From Kutzneria kofuensis (lineage in GTDB: Bacteria > Actinomycetota > Actinomycetes > Mycobacteriales > Pseudonocardiaceae), in NCBI RefSeq assembly GCF_014203355.1, contig NZ_JACHIR010000002.1, forward strand, positions 496,001 through 560,000: DNA of 64,000 nucleotides, read 5' to 3'. Under the pieces are notes generated by a model that saw only the letters and a program-made list of their open reading frames with translations, had not been told where the DNA came from and searched no databases. Positions 1 through 7,737 of this stretch are shown here, piece after piece. Position 1 is the stretch's first letter. Every line of letters starts with the position of its first letter. Position numbers and translations under genes: made by a program.

Positions 1-182
1 GGATCTACGGCCTGGTCATCGACCAGCAGAGCCGGGCCAACTTCGTGCCGCTGAACACCCCCGACAACTGGCTGCACTTCGGGCTCGGGATCGGCATGAT
101 CGCGCTCGGGCTGCTCGCGTACCGCGCGGTCCGCGCCGGCACGGCCACGGGCGTCGACGACCTTGGTGGGAGGAAGGCGTGA
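1..182 (+). CDS. DUF4383 domain membrane protein, C-terminal part
   Basis: Only the last 59 codons are present; the start lies left of the window. The visible part contains the pattern NFVPLNTPDNWLHFGLG followed by a hydrophobic stretch (GMIALGLLAY). That is the usual C-terminal end of DUF4383 proteins, small four-helix membrane proteins of unknown function common in actinobacteria. The stop (TGA 180-182) overlaps the GTG start of the hemerythrin gene by 4 nt, so the two are probably translated from one mRNA. The family is often found beside stress genes, which fits here; the function is unknown. Confidence 0.75.
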   Translation, partial: IYGLVIDQQSRANFVPLNTPDNWLHFGLGIGMIALGLLAYRAVRAGTATGVDDLGGRKA

Positions 183-757
183 GCACGACTTCCGACGAGG
201 AACTGGACGTCATCGAGTTGCTCCTGCGACAGCACCGGGAGATCAAGGGGCTGTTCAGCAAGGTGGAGATGTCCACCGGCGACCAGCGCCGGCAGGCGTT
301 CGAGCGGCTGGTGCACCTGCTGGCCGTGCACGAGACGGCCGAGGAGGAGGTCGTCCACCCGGCGGCCCGGGAGGCGGGCGTCGACCAGGTCGTGCGGGCC
401 AGGCTGCGGGAGGAGCACGACGCCAAGGAAGTGCTGCAGCAGTTGGACAAGCTCGGGCCCGACGCCGAGCACTTCATGGAGGCCTTCCGCCAGCTGCGCC
501 AGGACGTGGCCGAGCATGCCGAGCACGAGGAGCGCGAGGAGTTCCCGGCGCTGCGCGCCCGGCACGACCGGGACCGGCTCAAGACGATGGCGGCGGCGGT
601 CCGGGCGGCGGAGGCCATCGCGCCGACGCATCCGCATCCCGGCGTGGAGAGCGGCACCGCGAATGTTGTCGTCGGCACGCCGACGGCGCTCGTGGACCGG
701 GTCCGCGACGCGATCCGCAAGGTGATGGGCCGCAGCACGACCGGCACGTCCGAATGA
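179..757 (+). CDS. Hemerythrin-domain protein 1
   Basis: A 192-residue protein with a hemerythrin HHE fold: four helices carrying spaced His/Glu residues, seen here as RQHREIKGLF, HLLAVHETAEEEVVHP, LREEHDAKEVL and EHAEHEEREEFPAL. Such residues bind a non-haem diiron centre; bacterial HHE proteins bind oxygen or NO or scavenge peroxide and iron, in the cytoplasm. The GTG start at 179 overlaps the upstream DUF4383 stop (GTGA). The C-terminal ~45 residues are a less conserved tail containing THPHPGVESG. A second hemerythrin lies at 26202-26675. Fold assignment is secure; the ligand is inferred. Confidence 0.88.
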   Translation: MSTTSDEELDVIELLLRQHREIKGLFSKVEMSTGDQRRQAFERLVHLLAVHETAEEEVVHPAAREAGVDQVVRARLREEHDAKEVLQQLDKLGPDAEHFMEAFRQLRQDVAEHAEHEEREEFPALRARHDRDRLKTMAAAVRAAEAIAPTHPHPGVESGTANVVVGTPTALVDRVRDAIRKVMGRSTTGTSE

Positions 758-760
758 CCG

Positions 761-792
761 GTGAGGGGCGCCGCCCGATCGGCGCCCCTCAC
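761..792. terminator. Bidirectional hairpin terminator
   Basis: A perfect 12-bp stem, GTGAGGGGCGCC / GGCGCCCCTCAC, with an 8-nt loop lies between the convergent stops of the hemerythrin and Nramp genes and overlaps the Nramp stop. There is no long T-tract on either side, as is common in high-GC genomes. Confidence 0.75.
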
Positions 793-2036
793 CCTTGCAC
801 CACCAATAGCATGTTCAGGCCGCAGATGACCGCCGCCACCAGGGTTCCCAGGACCACGGTCGGGCGGCGGTTCACCGTCTTCCCCATCACGTCCGGTCGG
901 CTGGTCAGCACCACCAACGGAACCAGCGCGAACGGCAGGCCGAAGGACAGCACGACCTGACTGATCACCAGCGCCGTCGTCGGGTCCACACCCGTGCACA
1001 GCAACACCAGTGCCGGGGCCATCGTCACGAGCCGGCGCACGGCGGTCGGGATCTTGGCGCCGAGGAAACCGGTCATCACCATCTCCCCCGACCGCGTGCC
1101 GACGCAGGCCGAGGCAAGGCCGGCAATGAGCAACGCCAGCGCGAACACCAGGCCGACCGTCGGTCCCAGCGCGCTGGCCAGGCCGGCCCGGATCTCGTCG
1201 ATGGTCTCGAAGGCGCCGCCCCGACCGTGCAACGCGGCGGCGGCGATCATCAGCATCGCCAGGTTCGCCACGCCGGCGATACCCAGCGCCACCAAGATGT
1301 CACCGCGGATGCTCCGTAGGGTGCGACGGCCATCCCCGCCGCTGGTCAGTCCGGAGTGGAGATACACGGCGTGCGGCATCACCGTCGCGCCAACGATTCC
1401 GCACGCGAGCAGGACGCCGTCCCCGTCGCCGATGCTGGGCACCAGACCGCCGAACGCCTCGCTGCTGACGCCGGCGCGGCCGATCTGCCACAGGAACGCC
1501 AGCACGACCGCCATCAGCAACACCGCGATCGTCACCGTGAACCGACGCCGCCCGGCCGGCGCGGCCGCCAGCACCACACAGGTGCCGACGGCGGTCGCCA
1601 GGCCCGCCGCCGGCATCGGCATGCCGAACAGCAGGTGCAGGGCCAGCGCCGCGCCGACGAACTCGGCCAGATCCGTTGCCATCACGACGATTTCCGCCTG
1701 CGCCCACATCAGCCACACCACCGGCCGCGGCCACCGCTCCCGGCACAGCTCGGGCAGGCTCCGCCCCGTGGCCAGGCCCAACTTCGCCGACAGGTACTGC
1801 ACGAACATCGCCACGACGTTGGCCAGGCCGATCACCCACAGCAGCTGGTAGCCGTGCCGTGCGCCGGCCGCCATGTTGGTGGCGAAGTTGCCCGGGTCGA
1901 TGTAGGCGACGGCGACCACGAACGCCGGCCCGACCAGGGTCCAGCCGGGGCGGACGGCCTTGGCCCGGGCGGTCGCGACCGGCGCCGAGCCGACCGGGGA
2001 GCCGGTCGGCTCGGCGCCGACGAGGATGTCGGTCAT
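789..2036 (-). CDS. mntH: Nramp-family divalent metal (Mn2+/Fe2+) transporter
   Basis: A 415-residue polytopic membrane protein of the Nramp/MntH family, which imports Mn2+ or Fe2+ with protons. The family signature in TM1 is present (DPGNFATN, near residue 50), as is the metal-binding methionine motif of TM6 (ATVMPHAVYLHSG). Length and about 11 hydrophobic segments are normal for the family. The ATG start at 2036 lies 3 nt after the stop of the upstream manganese catalase, so the two genes form an operon. The partner supports Mn2+ as the main substrate: the transporter would supply the metal for the catalase. Confidence 0.92.
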   Translation of the reverse strand: MTDILVGAEPTGSPVGSAPVATARAKAVRPGWTLVGPAFVVAVAYIDPGNFATNMAAGARHGYQLLWVIGLANVVAMFVQYLSAKLGLATGRSLPELCRERWPRPVVWLMWAQAEIVVMATDLAEFVGAALALHLLFGMPMPAAGLATAVGTCVVLAAAPAGRRRFTVTIAVLLMAVVLAFLWQIGRAGVSSEAFGGLVPSIGDGDGVLLACGIVGATVMPHAVYLHSGLTSGGDGRRTLRSIRGDILVALGIAGVANLAMLMIAAAALHGRGGAFETIDEIRAGLASALGPTVGLVFALALLIAGLASACVGTRSGEMVMTGFLGAKIPTAVRRLVTMAPALVLLCTGVDPTTALVISQVVLSFGLPFALVPLVVLTSRPDVMGKTVNRRPTVVLGTLVAAVICGLNMLLVVQG

Positions 2037-2039
2037 GGC

Positions 2040-2870
2040 CTACTGCGCCGCCGTCGGGCCGGTGGCGAACAGCAGCGGGTCGGGCGGCGGGGCCAGGCCG
2101 GGCTCGCCCAGCGGCTGGGGCTGGGTGATGACCCCGAACTCGTGCCGGCCGTCGGGGGTCGGCCCGGCGGCCCACCGGCCGTTCTGGCTCTCCGTGCCGT
2201 CGGACAGGTGCCACAGCGTGGCGGCGTGCTCGGTGACCTCGACCTCGTGCAGCGAATCCTCAACGGTGTCGGCGAGCCCGTCCTCCCGCAGCTGCTCGAT
2301 GCCGGCCAGCCACTGGTTCTGGTGGGCGGTGTCGCGGGCCAGGTTGAACTGCAGCATCGCCTTCACGCCGGCGTCGTCGGTCATGCCGTACAGGCGAGCG
2401 GTCTGCAGCCGGCTCTGCGCCTCGGCCGCGACGTTGGCGTAGAAGTCGGCCAGCAGGTTGCCGCTGGCCATCACGTAGCGGCCGTTCCACGGGTAGCCGT
2501 TGCTGTCCGCGGGCAGCGCCGCGCCGCCGCCGATGATGGCCTGCTGCGGGTCCATGCCGCCGATCACGGCCGCGAGCACCGGGTCCTCGCCCACCGCCTC
2601 GGCGGTGACCTGGGCCGGCGCGCCTTCGAGCAGCCGGGCCACCATGGTGGCCAGCATCTCGACGTGGCCGATCTCCTCGGTGGCGATGTCCATGATCATG
2701 TCTTTGTACTTGCCGGGCATCCGGCAGTTGAAGCCCTGGAACAGGTACTGCATCGTCACGGTGATCTCGCCGGCCGCGCCGCCGACCAGTTCCTGCAGCC
2801 GCCGCGCGTACACCGGGTCCGGCCGCTCCGGCTTGGCCTCGAACTGCAGTTTGCCGGTGTGGAAGAACAT
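2040..2870 (-). CDS. Manganese catalase
   Basis: A 276-residue ferritin-like protein of the manganese (non-haem) catalase family, which converts hydrogen peroxide to water and oxygen at a dimanganese centre. Likely ligands are visible in order: Glu in AAGEITVTMQY, the Glu/His pair in TEEIGHVEML, Glu in NVAAEAQSRL and His in DTAHQNQWL. The ATG at 2870 is preceded by a good ribosome site (GAGAGGAGAACC). It is the first gene of a two-gene operon with the Nramp transporter. No clear SigB-like promoter was found in the 204 nt between this gene and the divergent regulator at 3075. Confidence 0.9.
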   Translation of the reverse strand: MFFHTGKLQFEAKPERPDPVYARRLQELVGGAAGEITVTMQYLFQGFNCRMPGKYKDMIMDIATEEIGHVEMLATMVARLLEGAPAQVTAEAVGEDPVLAAVIGGMDPQQAIIGGGAALPADSNGYPWNGRYVMASGNLLADFYANVAAEAQSRLQTARLYGMTDDAGVKAMLQFNLARDTAHQNQWLAGIEQLREDGLADTVEDSLHEVEVTEHAATLWHLSDGTESQNGRWAAGPTPDGRHEFGVITQPQPLGEPGLAPPPDPLLFATGPTAAQ

Positions 2871-3074
2871 CCGGTTCTCCTCTCGATGATTCGATGACCG
2901 GACGCTAGGCAGCGGCTGTCACCCGGGTGTCACCGAGCGCGGCCCCACCGGCGACCGCGGTCACCCCTCGTCACGGGACGACCACGTCGAATGCCGGCAA
3001 CACGATTACTTCCGCGCCGGCCGGGCACCTCGGGTGGACTCCGATCGCCGTGACGGATTTGTCGAGGTGCTTCG

Positions 3075-3764
3075 ATGGGTGAGGAACAAGTCGTGCTGCG
3101 CTTGCTGGGGGGCTTCTCGCTCAGCGTGGCCGGCCGGCAGGTCGCGCTCGCGCCCAATGCGGAGCGGTTGCTGGCCTATCTGGCGTTGGAACAGCGCTGG
3201 ATCACGCGTGCGGCGATGGCCGCGGCGCTGTGGCCCGACGCATCCGAGCGCCGGGCCTCGGGCAACCTGCGCTCGACGCTGTGGCGGATCGCCCGTGTGG
3301 CCGGCCAGGCGATCGTGGTGCGCCGAACGCACGACCTGCACCTGCACAACGGAGTGCAGGTCGACTTCGTCCGGGCCAGTCACCAGGCCGACAACGTGGA
3401 GAGCCTGGCGACGGCGGACGCGCTCGTGGCGGATCTCCTGCCGGGCTGGCCGGACGACTGGGTGGCCGTGCACCGGGAGTGCTTCCGCCAGCTCCGCCTC
3501 AGCGCCCTGGAATCCCTGTGCGCGCACCGCCGCGACCATGGCCGGCTGCGCGAGGCGCTGACCGCCGGCCTGACCGCTGTCGCGGCCGATCCGTTGCGGG
3601 AAAGCGCGTACCGGGAGCTGGTCGCCGTGCACCTGGCCGACGGCAACGTCGCGGAAGCCTTGCGCCAGTACCACTTCTACCGGCAGTTGCTGGGCAGCCA
3701 GCTCGGTTTGGTGCCGTCACGGGTGATGTGCGACCTGGTCGCGCCGCTGCTCGGCCCGAGATGA
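3075..3764 (+). CDS. BTAD (SARP-like) transcriptional regulator
   Basis: A 229-residue protein with an N-terminal winged-helix DNA-binding domain (LRLLGGFSLSVAGRQ, about residues 8-95) and a C-terminal bacterial transcriptional activation domain (BTAD, about 95-228) ending VMCDLVAPLL. This is the minimal architecture of AfsR/DnrI/SARP-type activators but without ATPase or TPR extensions. It is divergent from the Mn-catalase operon, with a 204-bp intergenic region, and could regulate that operon or itself; this is inferred from position only. The three nucleotides between its stop and the stop of the convergent antiporter leave no room for a terminator. Confidence 0.85.
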   Translation: MGEEQVVLRLLGGFSLSVAGRQVALAPNAERLLAYLALEQRWITRAAMAAALWPDASERRASGNLRSTLWRIARVAGQAIVVRRTHDLHLHNGVQVDFVRASHQADNVESLATADALVADLLPGWPDDWVAVHRECFRQLRLSALESLCAHRRDHGRLREALTAGLTAVAADPLRESAYRELVAVHLADGNVAEALRQYHFYRQLLGSQLGLVPSRVMCDLVAPLLGPR

Positions 3765-3766
3765 CC

Positions 3767-4834
3767 TCACGCCGTGGCGATGGCGAACAGGCCGGCCACC
3801 CCCAGCGCGTACAACACCAGGACCGCCAGTGAGTCGACGCCCATGCCGGCGATGCGCCGGGTCGGCCGGAACAGCAGGCCGGCCGCGTACACCAGAGTGA
3901 GCAGGATGCCGAGTGTGGTGAGGTAGATGTCGGTGTTCTGCGCCTGCGGCAGCACCGACTGGCCCGACAGCAGCGTAGCCAGCAGGAACAGGACGGGCAG
4001 GAAGGCGTTGCCGCCGAAGATGTCGCTGACGGCGAGCTGGTAGTCGCCATTGCGCACGGAGGTCAGGCCGGTCGAGATCTCCGGTAGCGAGGTGGCGGCG
4101 GCGAGCACCGTCGCGCCGAACAGGACGCCCGAAAGTCCGATGTGGTCGGCTATGGCGTCGCCGCTGCGCTCCAGCGCCACGCCGGCGACGAGCGTGATCA
4201 CGGCGGCGACGCCGAAGATGACGGCTGCCTTGGCGGTGCTGGTTCCCTTGTCGGTGGCCTGCTGCTCCACGTGCTTGCGGCGATGCCCCCGCGGGCGGTC
4301 CTGGCCGTCGGGCGCCTGCCCGGACTCCTGCCACGGCAGGGATGTGCCGGCGCGGTGCAGGAGCAGCAGCCCCACCACCCACAGCACGGTGATGAGCACC
4401 GGCCCCGGCGTCAGGCGGAACGCGATGAGGTCGGACGGGAGCTGTGTGCCGGCCACGACCACCGCCAGCACCGCGATCACGAGCATGCCTTCCAACACCA
4501 GCACGAGCGACGCGGCCCGGTAGGTGAGCGGCCGCCCGCCGCGCACGCCGGCCACGTCCAGCACGACCAGGACCACGGTCTGGATGGCGATGCCGCCGAG
4601 GATGTTGCCGACGGCCACGCCGAGGTTGCCCGACACCGCCGCGGTGGCGACGATGGCCAGCTCCGGCAGGTTCGTGGCCACCGCCAGCAGGATGAGTCCG
4701 CCCAGCGCCGATCCGAGGTGCAATCGGGTGGACAGCACGTCGGTCTGGTTGGACAGCTGCACACCGGCGATCCAGATGGCGGCGGCGGCCACGGCGAAGA
4801 TGGCCAGCAGCACCGGCAGCGGCAGTCCAGACAT
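3767..4834 (-). CDS. Ca2+/cation antiporter (CaCA superfamily)
   Basis: A 355-residue polytopic protein with the two alpha-repeats of the Ca2+:cation exchanger superfamily: ATNLPELA with VGNILGG in the first half, and ATSLPEIS with DIFGGNAF in the second. A charged cytoplasmic loop (QAPDGQDRPRGHRRKH) lies between the halves. It would exchange Ca2+ or other cations for protons or sodium across the membrane. The open frame extends to 5077, but the ATG at 4834 has a proper ribosome site (GGAGGCCGTGG), and the extra N-terminal part is low-complexity and would run into the divergent gene. The exact ion is not determinable. Confidence 0.85.
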   Translation of the reverse strand: MSGLPLPVLLAIFAVAAAAIWIAGVQLSNQTDVLSTRLHLGSALGGLILLAVATNLPELAIVATAAVSGNLGVAVGNILGGIAIQTVVLVVLDVAGVRGGRPLTYRAASLVLVLEGMLVIAVLAVVVAGTQLPSDLIAFRLTPGPVLITVLWVVGLLLLHRAGTSLPWQESGQAPDGQDRPRGHRRKHVEQQATDKGTSTAKAAVIFGVAAVITLVAGVALERSGDAIADHIGLSGVLFGATVLAAATSLPEISTGLTSVRNGDYQLAVSDIFGGNAFLPVLFLLATLLSGQSVLPQAQNTDIYLTTLGILLTLVYAAGLLFRPTRRIAGMGVDSLAVLVLYALGVAGLFAIATA

Positions 4835-4904
4835 CCACGGCCTCCGTTCGTCCCAGTGTAAGCAACCCAGTGCGAGTAACCGGAACCTCGTGCGCTCAAC
4901 CCGG

Positions 4905-4930
4905 GTGTCGTCCGATTCACGGCTGGGTAT
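4905..4930 (+). promoter_or_regulatory. SigB/SigF-like promoter for the DUF3618 gene
   Basis: GTGT, 16 nt, GGGTAT; the -10-like hexamer ends 38 nt before the ATG at 4969. It matches the pattern seen repeatedly in this window. Confidence 0.5.
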
Positions 4931-4968
4931 CCGCCCGTCACCACCCGGTTCGTGAACAGGAGCGCGAC

Positions 4969-5352
4969 ATGAACGCGAAGGATCAGGCCGCGGAGCTGCG
5001 AGAGCAGGCCGAGCGCACCCGTGAGGCGCTGGGCGAGACGGTGCAGCAGCTGTCCGACAAGCTCGACGTGCAGGCACGGGCCAGCGAGGGGATGCAGAAG
5101 GTCGGGGCCAAGGCCCAGCAGGTGGCCGCGACCGCGGCCGGCAAGGCCCAGCAGGCGACTGCCCAGGTCAAGGACACCGCGGTGCACACACTCGACGAGG
5201 CCGAGCGCAAGATCGACGACCTGCCCGAGGCCGTCCGGCAGCCCGCGCACCGCACGATGGACGTGGTCCGCCAGCGGCCCGGCATGGTGCTGCTGGGGCT
5301 GGCCGGGCTGATCGTGCTGCTGCGGCTGCTGCTGCGCCGGTCCCACGACTGA
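4969..5352 (+). CDS. DUF3618 domain protein with C-terminal membrane anchor
   Basis: A 127-residue protein: a charged, heptad-like N-terminal part (RERTREALGETVQQLSDKLD is the typical DUF3618 segment), an Ala/Gln/Lys-rich helix resembling LEA/apolipoprotein-like repeats (KAQQVAATAAGKAQQATAQV), and one C-terminal transmembrane helix (GMVLLGLAGLIVLLRLLLR). The ATG at 4969 has a ribosome site (AACAGGAGCG). Such proteins are common stress-induced membrane-associated proteins of unknown function in actinobacteria. The start is placed well inside the open frame because of the ribosome site and homology to the family. Confidence 0.85.
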   Translation: MNAKDQAAELREQAERTREALGETVQQLSDKLDVQARASEGMQKVGAKAQQVAATAAGKAQQATAQVKDTAVHTLDEAERKIDDLPEAVRQPAHRTMDVVRQRPGMVLLGLAGLIVLLRLLLRRSHD

Positions 5353-5429
5353 CTTCTCGAACAGGGTTTCGACCAGCGCCCGGTCGGGCACTCCCGGCGC
5401 GTCGAACCGATGCGTGTGGGAGGTGCGCG

Positions 5430-5627
5430 ATGAGCGAGCCCGAGTTGAACCCGGAGAAGCCCGTCGAGCAGTGGACGACCGGCGAGGAGCCGATGACCGG
5501 CCCGCAGGCCTCGTACCTGGGCACGTTGGCCCAGGAGGCCGGGGAGGAGCCGCCGCCGGAGAACCTGACCAAGGCGGAGGCCTCGCGCCGGATCGACGAG
5601 TTGCAGCAGCGCACCGGGCGAGGCTGA
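5430..5627 (+). CDS. Small DUF3072 domain protein
   Basis: A 65-residue protein with the complete DUF3072 pattern: PMTGPQASYLGTLAQEAGE followed by LTKAEASRRIDELQ. The second part resembles a small helix-turn-helix or SAP-like motif. The function is unknown; homologues are frequent next to stress genes in actinobacteria. Its own ribosome site (GGGAGGTGCGCG) precedes the ATG. It lies 77 nt after the DUF3618 gene, so they may share a transcript. Confidence 0.85.
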   Translation: MSEPELNPEKPVEQWTTGEEPMTGPQASYLGTLAQEAGEEPPPENLTKAEASRRIDELQQRTGRG

Positions 5628-5629
5628 CC

Positions 5630-6553
5630 TCACCGGATCGTCGGCAGACGCAAGAACACCGCGGACCGCTCCGAGCGGGCCGCGGTGTGGCGTTCGATGA
5701 CCAGCCACAGCACACCGATCACGGCCAGCACCGCGAGACCGCCCCAGCTCAACACCGTGAACAGGTTGACCTGCAACGGTGTCGGCCGGGGCTGGTAGCC
5801 CTGCTCCAGCAGTTCGAACTGCCTCGGCGTGCCGGTCAGCAGCAGCGTGAGCGCGAGGGCGATGCCGTGCATGGCGTCCCACAGCGCGTGCAGCAGGGAA
5901 ACACCCAGGTACGACAGCAGCAGGCGGCGGGTGAACGCGAAGTGCCGATGGTCGCTGGCCGAGAACAGCACACCGCCCAGGATCGCCGTCCACAGGCCGT
6001 GACCGACCGGCGCGAGCAGGCCTCGGAGAATCTCCGTCTGGACCAGGTCCATCAGCGACAGCCCCTGCTCGGTGAACAATGCCGTGAAGGCGTAGCCCGC
6101 CGACTCGAAGGCCGCGAAGCCGAAGCCGACCGCGGCGCCGAGGATCATGCCGTCGAGGGCGTACTTGCGGGTCAGGCGACGGGTCAGCACGGCGAGGGCG
6201 GCGAGCTTGACGGCTTCCTCGACGAGGCCGACACCGATGAACAGGCCGGCCGACGGGTGCAGCAGGTACGTCTCCAGCAGAGATGCGCCGAGCACACCGA
6301 GCACACCGCCGGTGATGAAGGTGGTCAGCAGCAGTTCGGCGGTGACCTCACCGCTGTGACGGTGCCCGAAGGCCCAGGCGACGAACGTGACAGGGACGAG
6401 GAAGCTGCCCAGCAGCACCAGGGTCGGCACCAGATTGGGATTTCCGGTCAGGAACGTCACCACGACCGTGAGCAGCCACAGCACCAACCCGGTGCCCAGG
6501 ATGCGAAGCCAGGCTCGGCGGCCCCGCACAGGGGTGGGATCAGCAGCGCGCAT
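5630..6553 (-). CDS. PrsW-family intramembrane metalloprotease
   Basis: A 307-residue multi-pass membrane protein of the PrsW/CAAX-protease-like group. The diagnostic glutamate pair is present (GLVEEAVKLAALAVL), followed by the FAAFESAGYAF helix, which has the conserved Glu, and later His residues (VGHGLWTAILG and LLHALWDAMHG). In Bacillus, PrsW cleaves the anti-sigma factor RsiW; actinobacterial homologues have unknown substrates. The ATG at 6553 is close to a SigB-like promoter (6563-6587). In a window rich in anti-sigma-type regulators, a role in proteolytic sigma-factor control is possible but not shown. Confidence 0.88.
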   Translation of the reverse strand: MRAADPTPVRGRRAWLRILGTGLVLWLLTVVVTFLTGNPNLVPTLVLLGSFLVPVTFVAWAFGHRHSGEVTAELLLTTFITGGVLGVLGASLLETYLLHPSAGLFIGVGLVEEAVKLAALAVLTRRLTRKYALDGMILGAAVGFGFAAFESAGYAFTALFTEQGLSLMDLVQTEILRGLLAPVGHGLWTAILGGVLFSASDHRHFAFTRRLLLSYLGVSLLHALWDAMHGIALALTLLLTGTPRQFELLEQGYQPRPTPLQVNLFTVLSWGGLAVLAVIGVLWLVIERHTAARSERSAVFLRLPTIR

Positions 6554-6562
6554 ACCCGGGGT

Positions 6563-6587
6563 GTACCCGAGTCCGGCGCGGTGATGC
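6563..6587 (-). promoter_or_regulatory. SigB/SigF-like promoter for the PrsW gene
   Basis: Read on the minus strand: GCAT, 15 nt, GGGTAC, ending 9 nt before the ATG at 6553. This would give a very short or absent leader, so it is a weaker candidate. Confidence 0.35.
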
Positions 6588-6590
6588 CGA

Positions 6591-6785
6591 CTAGGAATCG
6601 CTGTCGGGATTGGGTTTCGCGGGGTCCAGCACGATGTGCCGGACCCCGCGTTCCCGGGCCACGCGGCGGCCGAAGGCGACCGCGTCGCCCCGGTCCGCGC
6701 TGATCCGCGAGGCCCTGCTGTTGCCCTCCACCCGCGTCTTCCAGACGCCGTCCTCGTTGTAGGTGATCACATCTCCGTCGGACAC
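6591..6785 (-). CDS. Small DUF2188-like protein
   Basis: A 64-residue protein with the DUF2188 layout: an N-terminal strand pair (DVITYNEDGVWKTRVEGN), then an Ala/Arg-rich helix (DAVAFGRRVARERGVRHIVL) and a short acidic tail ending DSDS. DUF2188 proteins are small, of unknown function and often stress-related. The GTG at 6785 is supported by GGGGAAG just upstream. It follows the DUF2231-Rieske gene by 8 nt on the same strand and probably belongs to its operon. Confidence 0.75.
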   Translation of the reverse strand: MSDGDVITYNEDGVWKTRVEGNSRASRISADRGDAVAFGRRVARERGVRHIVLDPAKPNPDSDS

Positions 6786-6793
6786 CGCTTCCC

Positions 6794-7648
6794 CTACGCC
6801 ATCTTGACTTCGAGTCGGCTGCCACGTACCCGGCTGTCCAACCGCTGCTGCGGCGCGGTGGCGGGCCCGTGGGCCGGCCGGCCGTCGTCGAGCCGGAAAA
6901 CGCTGCCGTGCCAGGGACACTGGACACAGTCGACGCCGTCGACCTCCGTCAGCTCCCCCTCGGACAGTGGGCCGGACATGTGGCTGCACTGGTCGTGGAG
7001 CACCGCGAAGTCCTCGCCCCGCCGCACCACGAGCACCGGGATGTCCCCCGCCATCCGGCGCGTCGGCTTCGACTCGGCGAACTGCTCGACATAGCCGAGA
7101 TCACACCAGTCGGCCGGGCCGACCCGCGAGGCGTGCTCGGAATGGTTGGCGCCGACCGCCCGGCGGAACGCGAGATCGCCGCCGAGGGTGGCCCCGGCCA
7201 TGCTGAACGTCAGGCCCGCCATCGCCGACAGGACGCCACCACGCCGCCGGCCCTTGGCCCGCAGCGCCAGCGAGGCGACGTAGCAGACCAGGGCGGCCGA
7301 GTTGGCCGCGGCGTGCACGACGCCGACCCGCCGGTGGTCCTGCTGGCTGTCCGCGTAGTCGGCCAGTCCCGCCGCGGCCGCCGGAACGCTGCTGAGCACA
7401 CCGAGTCCGATCAGGCGGGCGGCGTCCCGGGAGTTGCCGCCGATGTCGAGCACGGCCGCGCTGGCGAAACAGCCGATGGGCACCTGCACCAGCGCGGGGT
7501 GCAGCGGGTGGCCGAGGAACACGCCGTGCAGCAGATCCTTCACCACACCCGGGCGCAGGACCGCGTGCACACCCCGGCGCAACGCGTCGCCCACGGCGTC
7601 CAGTCGTTCGTCGTCGGCGATCCGGTCGAAGACACGAGGCTGCTCCAT
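6794..7648 (-). CDS. DUF2231 membrane domain fused to Rieske [2Fe-2S] domain
   Basis: A 284-residue fusion. Residues ~40-180 form a DUF2231 multi-helix membrane domain (start motif GHPLHPALVQVPIG). Residues ~185-284 form a Rieske ferredoxin domain with both cluster-binding boxes, CSHMSGPL and CPWHGSVF. The Rieske part would carry one electron at the membrane, but no partner oxidoreductase is evident next to it. The ATG at 7648 was chosen because a SigB-like promoter (7658-7682) lies directly upstream and the longer frame is low-complexity. The downstream DUF2188 gene is probably co-transcribed. Confidence 0.88.
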   Translation of the reverse strand: MEQPRVFDRIADDERLDAVGDALRRGVHAVLRPGVVKDLLHGVFLGHPLHPALVQVPIGCFASAAVLDIGGNSRDAARLIGLGVLSSVPAAAAGLADYADSQQDHRRVGVVHAAANSAALVCYVASLALRAKGRRRGGVLSAMAGLTFSMAGATLGGDLAFRRAVGANHSEHASRVGPADWCDLGYVEQFAESKPTRRMAGDIPVLVVRRGEDFAVLHDQCSHMSGPLSEGELTEVDGVDCVQCPWHGSVFRLDDGRPAHGPATAPQQRLDSRVRGSRLEVKMA

Positions 7649-7657
7649 GCTGCCGGC

Positions 7658-7682
7658 ATGCCCAGAACTGGGGCGGATAAAC
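7658..7682 (-). promoter_or_regulatory. SigB/SigF-like promoter for DUF2231-Rieske
   Basis: On the minus strand: GTTT, 15 nt, GGGCAT, ending 9 nt before the ATG at 7648. It is back to back with the promoter at 7687-7711. Confidence 0.45.
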
Positions 7683-7686
7683 AAAG

Positions 7687-7711
7687 GTTGACCCAGTCCT
7701 CGGGCGGGTAC
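7687..7711 (+). promoter_or_regulatory. SigB/SigF-like promoter for the FAD/NAD(P)-binding gene
   Basis: GTTG, 15 nt, GGGTAC, ending 26 nt before the ATG at 7738. Together with 7658-7682 it forms a divergent promoter pair. Confidence 0.5.
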
Positions 7712-7737
7712 CAGAGCGCCGTGCGAGGCAACGGACG

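Noticed and set aside
4835-5077. An N-terminal extension of the cation antiporter to 5077
   Set aside because: The extension is Arg/Pro/Ala-rich and overlaps the divergent DUF3618 gene; the ATG at 4834 has a good ribosome site.
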